IMG/VR virus record: IMGVR_UViG_3300047355_000106
Coordinates: 1-40,689 of that record
Origin: a virus
Direction: 5' to 3' (one strand)
Length of the DNA stretch: 40,689 nt
Part shown: positions 39,511-40,689 of the stretch, one piece after another
How the letters are laid out: every line of letters starts with the position of its first letter
How positions within the stretch are numbered: position 1 is the stretch's first letter
Translations under genes and position numbers: made by a program
Notes under the pieces: model-generated
Seen by the model: the letters and a program-made list of their open reading frames with translations, nothing else
What the model was told of the DNA's origin: nothing
Database searches by the model: none

Positions 39511-39534
39511 AAAAGGGGACCGAAGTCCCCAAAA
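39511..39534 (-). terminator. Intrinsic terminator
   Basis: Stem GGGGAC/GTCCCC with a UUCG tetraloop (minus strand), followed by TTTT. It begins right after the stop of the 72-residue gene. Confidence 0.85.
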
Positions 39535-39536
39535 GT

Positions 39537-39755
39537 TTACTTCTCGTTTACAAACTCATTCAATTCACTTGCAACAGAAATTATCTCCTGTGCATCGATT
39601 GATTTTGTTGGTAAAGGTTTCTTATCATCTGGATGATTATCGTTGTGCGAGTAAACCGCATCAATCTTCCTTTGTAAGTTTTCGATTAGTATGGATTGCG
39701 CCATACTTAGTAAATCGGCTCTTATTTCATAACCGCTCTTTCCTTGATTTGCCAT
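39537..39755 (-). CDS. Conserved small protein after gp23 (72 aa)
   Basis: KSGYEIRADLLSMAQSILIENLQRKIDAVY followed by a Pro-rich turn and SIDAQEIISVASELNEFV. I recall similar proteins in the same place in marine T4-like phages; function unknown. The ribosome site CGGAGGAAAAT is strong. It forms its own unit with a late promoter and terminator. Confidence 0.8.
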   Translation of the reverse strand: MANQGKSGYEIRADLLSMAQSILIENLQRKIDAVYSHNDNHPDDKKPLPTKSIDAQEIISVASELNEFVNEK

Positions 39756-39784
39756 ATTTTCCTCCGTGTGTGTGTGTTTATGAC

Positions 39785-39813
39785 TGTATCTTTATGATAC
39801 AATAGTATTTAGT
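39785..39813 (-). promoter_or_regulatory. Late promoter ACTAAATACTATTG with 5' hairpin
   Basis: The motif (39800-39813) is identical over 14 bases to 12176-12189. TGTATC/GATACA with a 5-nt loop (39785-39801) follows at once. A short CA run precedes the ribosome site. Confidence 0.6.
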
Positions 39814-39817
39814 GCGC

Positions 39818-39848
39818 TAAAAAAAAGGGTCTCGAAAGACCCTTTTTA
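39818..39848 (-). terminator. Intrinsic terminator after gp23
   Basis: Stem AAAGGGTCT/AGACCCTTT with a TTCG loop (minus strand), then a run of T. It is 28 bp after the gp23 stop. Confidence 0.9.
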
Positions 39849-39875
39849 ATTCGATTAAAATCGAAACTACTAAGT

Positions 39876-40689
39876 TTACAGGATATTTGAAACTGCAATC
39901 TTTCTGTAGTATTGGTTTACACCAGCAGTACTTGACAAAGCGTCTGAAGGAGTAGCACCTACGAATGGATTTGCAACCATACCGTATCGTGTTTTGAAAC
40001 CAATTTTCGGTTGGAATGTGTTCTCGCCAACTGCACGAACCATTTGTAATGGAACATACGGACAATAGAACATACCAGCGTCATAAGGGTTACTTCCTCT
40101 ATAACCTACTGTCATGTAGTCTGACCCAGCATATGGGTCGATGTATACTTTAACTCTTCCGTTTAGAAGACCAGCAAATGTATTGCCAGTATCGTCAACA
40201 TTTAAAGAAGTTGAAAGTGCTGGAGCGTAATCTAATACGCCTGCCATTGAAAGAGCAGATGCAACATCACTAGAACATAGAATAAAGTTACCTTTACCTC
40301 TTCTTGTTTCTTTTGCAATCTTGTTTGATTCTCTTTCGATTTGGAATAATAAACCTTTGAACTTTTCAACTGACCATCTTCCGTTAGCGTCAACATCTAA
40401 GTTGAATGTACCAGCAGATGCAGTGCCTTCAGCACCAGTTTTTGCTTGTACATTTACACTTCTTACTACTTCCCTGTTGATTTCAGCAAGGATTTCAGAA
40501 GATAAGATGTTTGCTAACTCAGACTCAGCGTCAAGACCGTGGATAGCTTTTAAGTCTTGTGCAAGTTCTAGAGTGTATTCTGCTTTTAATGCTCTGGATA
40601 CAGCTGTCACTGTTGATTTCTCAATTGTGAAAGACATTTCAGCGAATTCATTTGTAGTTGCATCGCCTAATGCTTCAGCTTTATCTGTG
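39876..40689 (-). CDS. 23: Major capsid protein gp23, C-terminal part
   Basis: The frame is open to the window edge, so the N-terminal half is missing; the first in-window Met is internal. FTIEKSTVTAVSRALKAEYTLELAQDLKAIHGLDAESELANILSSEI, FKGLLFQIERESNKIAKETRRGKGNFIL and VYIDPYAGSDYMTVGYRGSNPYDAGMFYCPYVPL match T4 gp23 (HK97 fold). The C-terminus ends YYRKIAVSNIL, like T4 YFRRVYVKGI. It builds the capsid hexamers after gp21 cleavage. Confidence 0.97.
   Translation of the reverse strand, partial: TDKAEALGDATTNEFAEMSFTIEKSTVTAVSRALKAEYTLELAQDLKAIHGLDAESELANILSSEILAEINREVVRSVNVQAKTGAEGTASAGTFNLDVDANGRWSVEKFKGLLFQIERESNKIAKETRRGKGNFILCSSDVASALSMAGVLDYAPALSTSLNVDDTGNTFAGLLNGRVKVYIDPYAGSDYMTVGYRGSNPYDAGMFYCPYVPLQMVRAVGENTFQPKIGFKTRYGMVANPFVGATPSDALSSTAGVNQYYRKIAVSNIL

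Noticed and set aside
1-40689. Insertion sequences, homing endonucleases, introns or inteins
   Set aside because: No transposase or endonuclease motifs were seen, and polymerase, UvsX, gp41 and other usual targets are uninterrupted.

Overview
The window is a 40.7-kb piece of a T4-like (contractile-tailed) phage genome, low in G+C by eye, with every supported gene on the minus strand. The late sigma factor gp55, major capsid protein gp23, RecA-type UvsX, UvsW/UvsY, gp41, gp43, gp44/gp62, gp45, gp46/gp47 and RegA are all recognisable. The short gp62 and gp43, the CobS/CobT-like pair, Hsp20, PKHD-type dioxygenases and a csgG/csgF pair resemble marine T4-like phages, especially (from memory) the pelagimyophages of SAR11. 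The host is therefore probably a marine Gram-negative bacterium, perhaps an alphaproteobacterium; this is inference.

Layout in transcription order, from high to low coordinates. 40.7-35.9 kb: gp23 (5' end outside the window), a small conserved protein, a tail-tube-like protein, UvsY, a dioxygenase, UvsW and an unknown protein. 35.8-35.2 kb: four tiny membrane proteins. 35.1-30.6 kb: gp55, gp47, gp46, peptide deformylase and a second dioxygenase. 30.5-26.1 kb: a coiled-coil protein, a CobT-like protein with VWA and HExxH motifs, a small Cys-rich protein, a MoxR/CobS-like ATPase and a DUF3310-like protein. 26.1-22.5 kb: gp45, gp44, small proteins, gp62, RegA and a possible holin. 22.4-12.2 kb: a large accessory block. 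11.9-10.7 kb: a stress cassette of Hsp20, tRNA-Gly and peroxiredoxin. 10.6-7.2 kb: a DUF4338-like protein, cytidylyltransferase, glycosyltransferase and endolysin. 6.9-0 kb: DNA polymerase, IscU, nuclease, UvsX, gp41 and the start of a second DUF4338-like protein.

The accessory block (about 12.4-22.0 kb) is the most unusual part. It reads as one chain of overlapping genes: two small membrane proteins, CsgF, the CsgG outer-membrane secretion pore, two curlin-like exported proteins, a FecR-domain exported protein, four tiny membrane proteins, a CHASE2-type class III adenylate cyclase with nearly all catalytic residues, an exported protein whose start lies inside the cyclase gene, a beta-propeller protein, a 2OG-Fe(II) dioxygenase and a QueC-like PP-loop ATPase. 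Together these look like a phage-encoded amyloid/curli export system joined to a cyclic-nucleotide signalling module.

Regulatory signals are visible: sigma70-like promoters (TTGACA, TAGACA or TTGAAA, 17-18 bp, TATAAT/TATACT); three promoters with an almost identical extended spacer around the MoxR/CobT block; T4-type late promoters of two kinds (ATAAATA exactly 5 nt before ATG, and CTAAATA- or ATAAATA-type followed by a 5' hairpin); four intrinsic terminators; and a ROSE-like RNA thermometer candidate before hsp20. No stretch longer than 300 bases lacks a gene. The longest gene-free interval (about 200 bases, 11758-11961) holds the structured hsp20 leader and its promoter.
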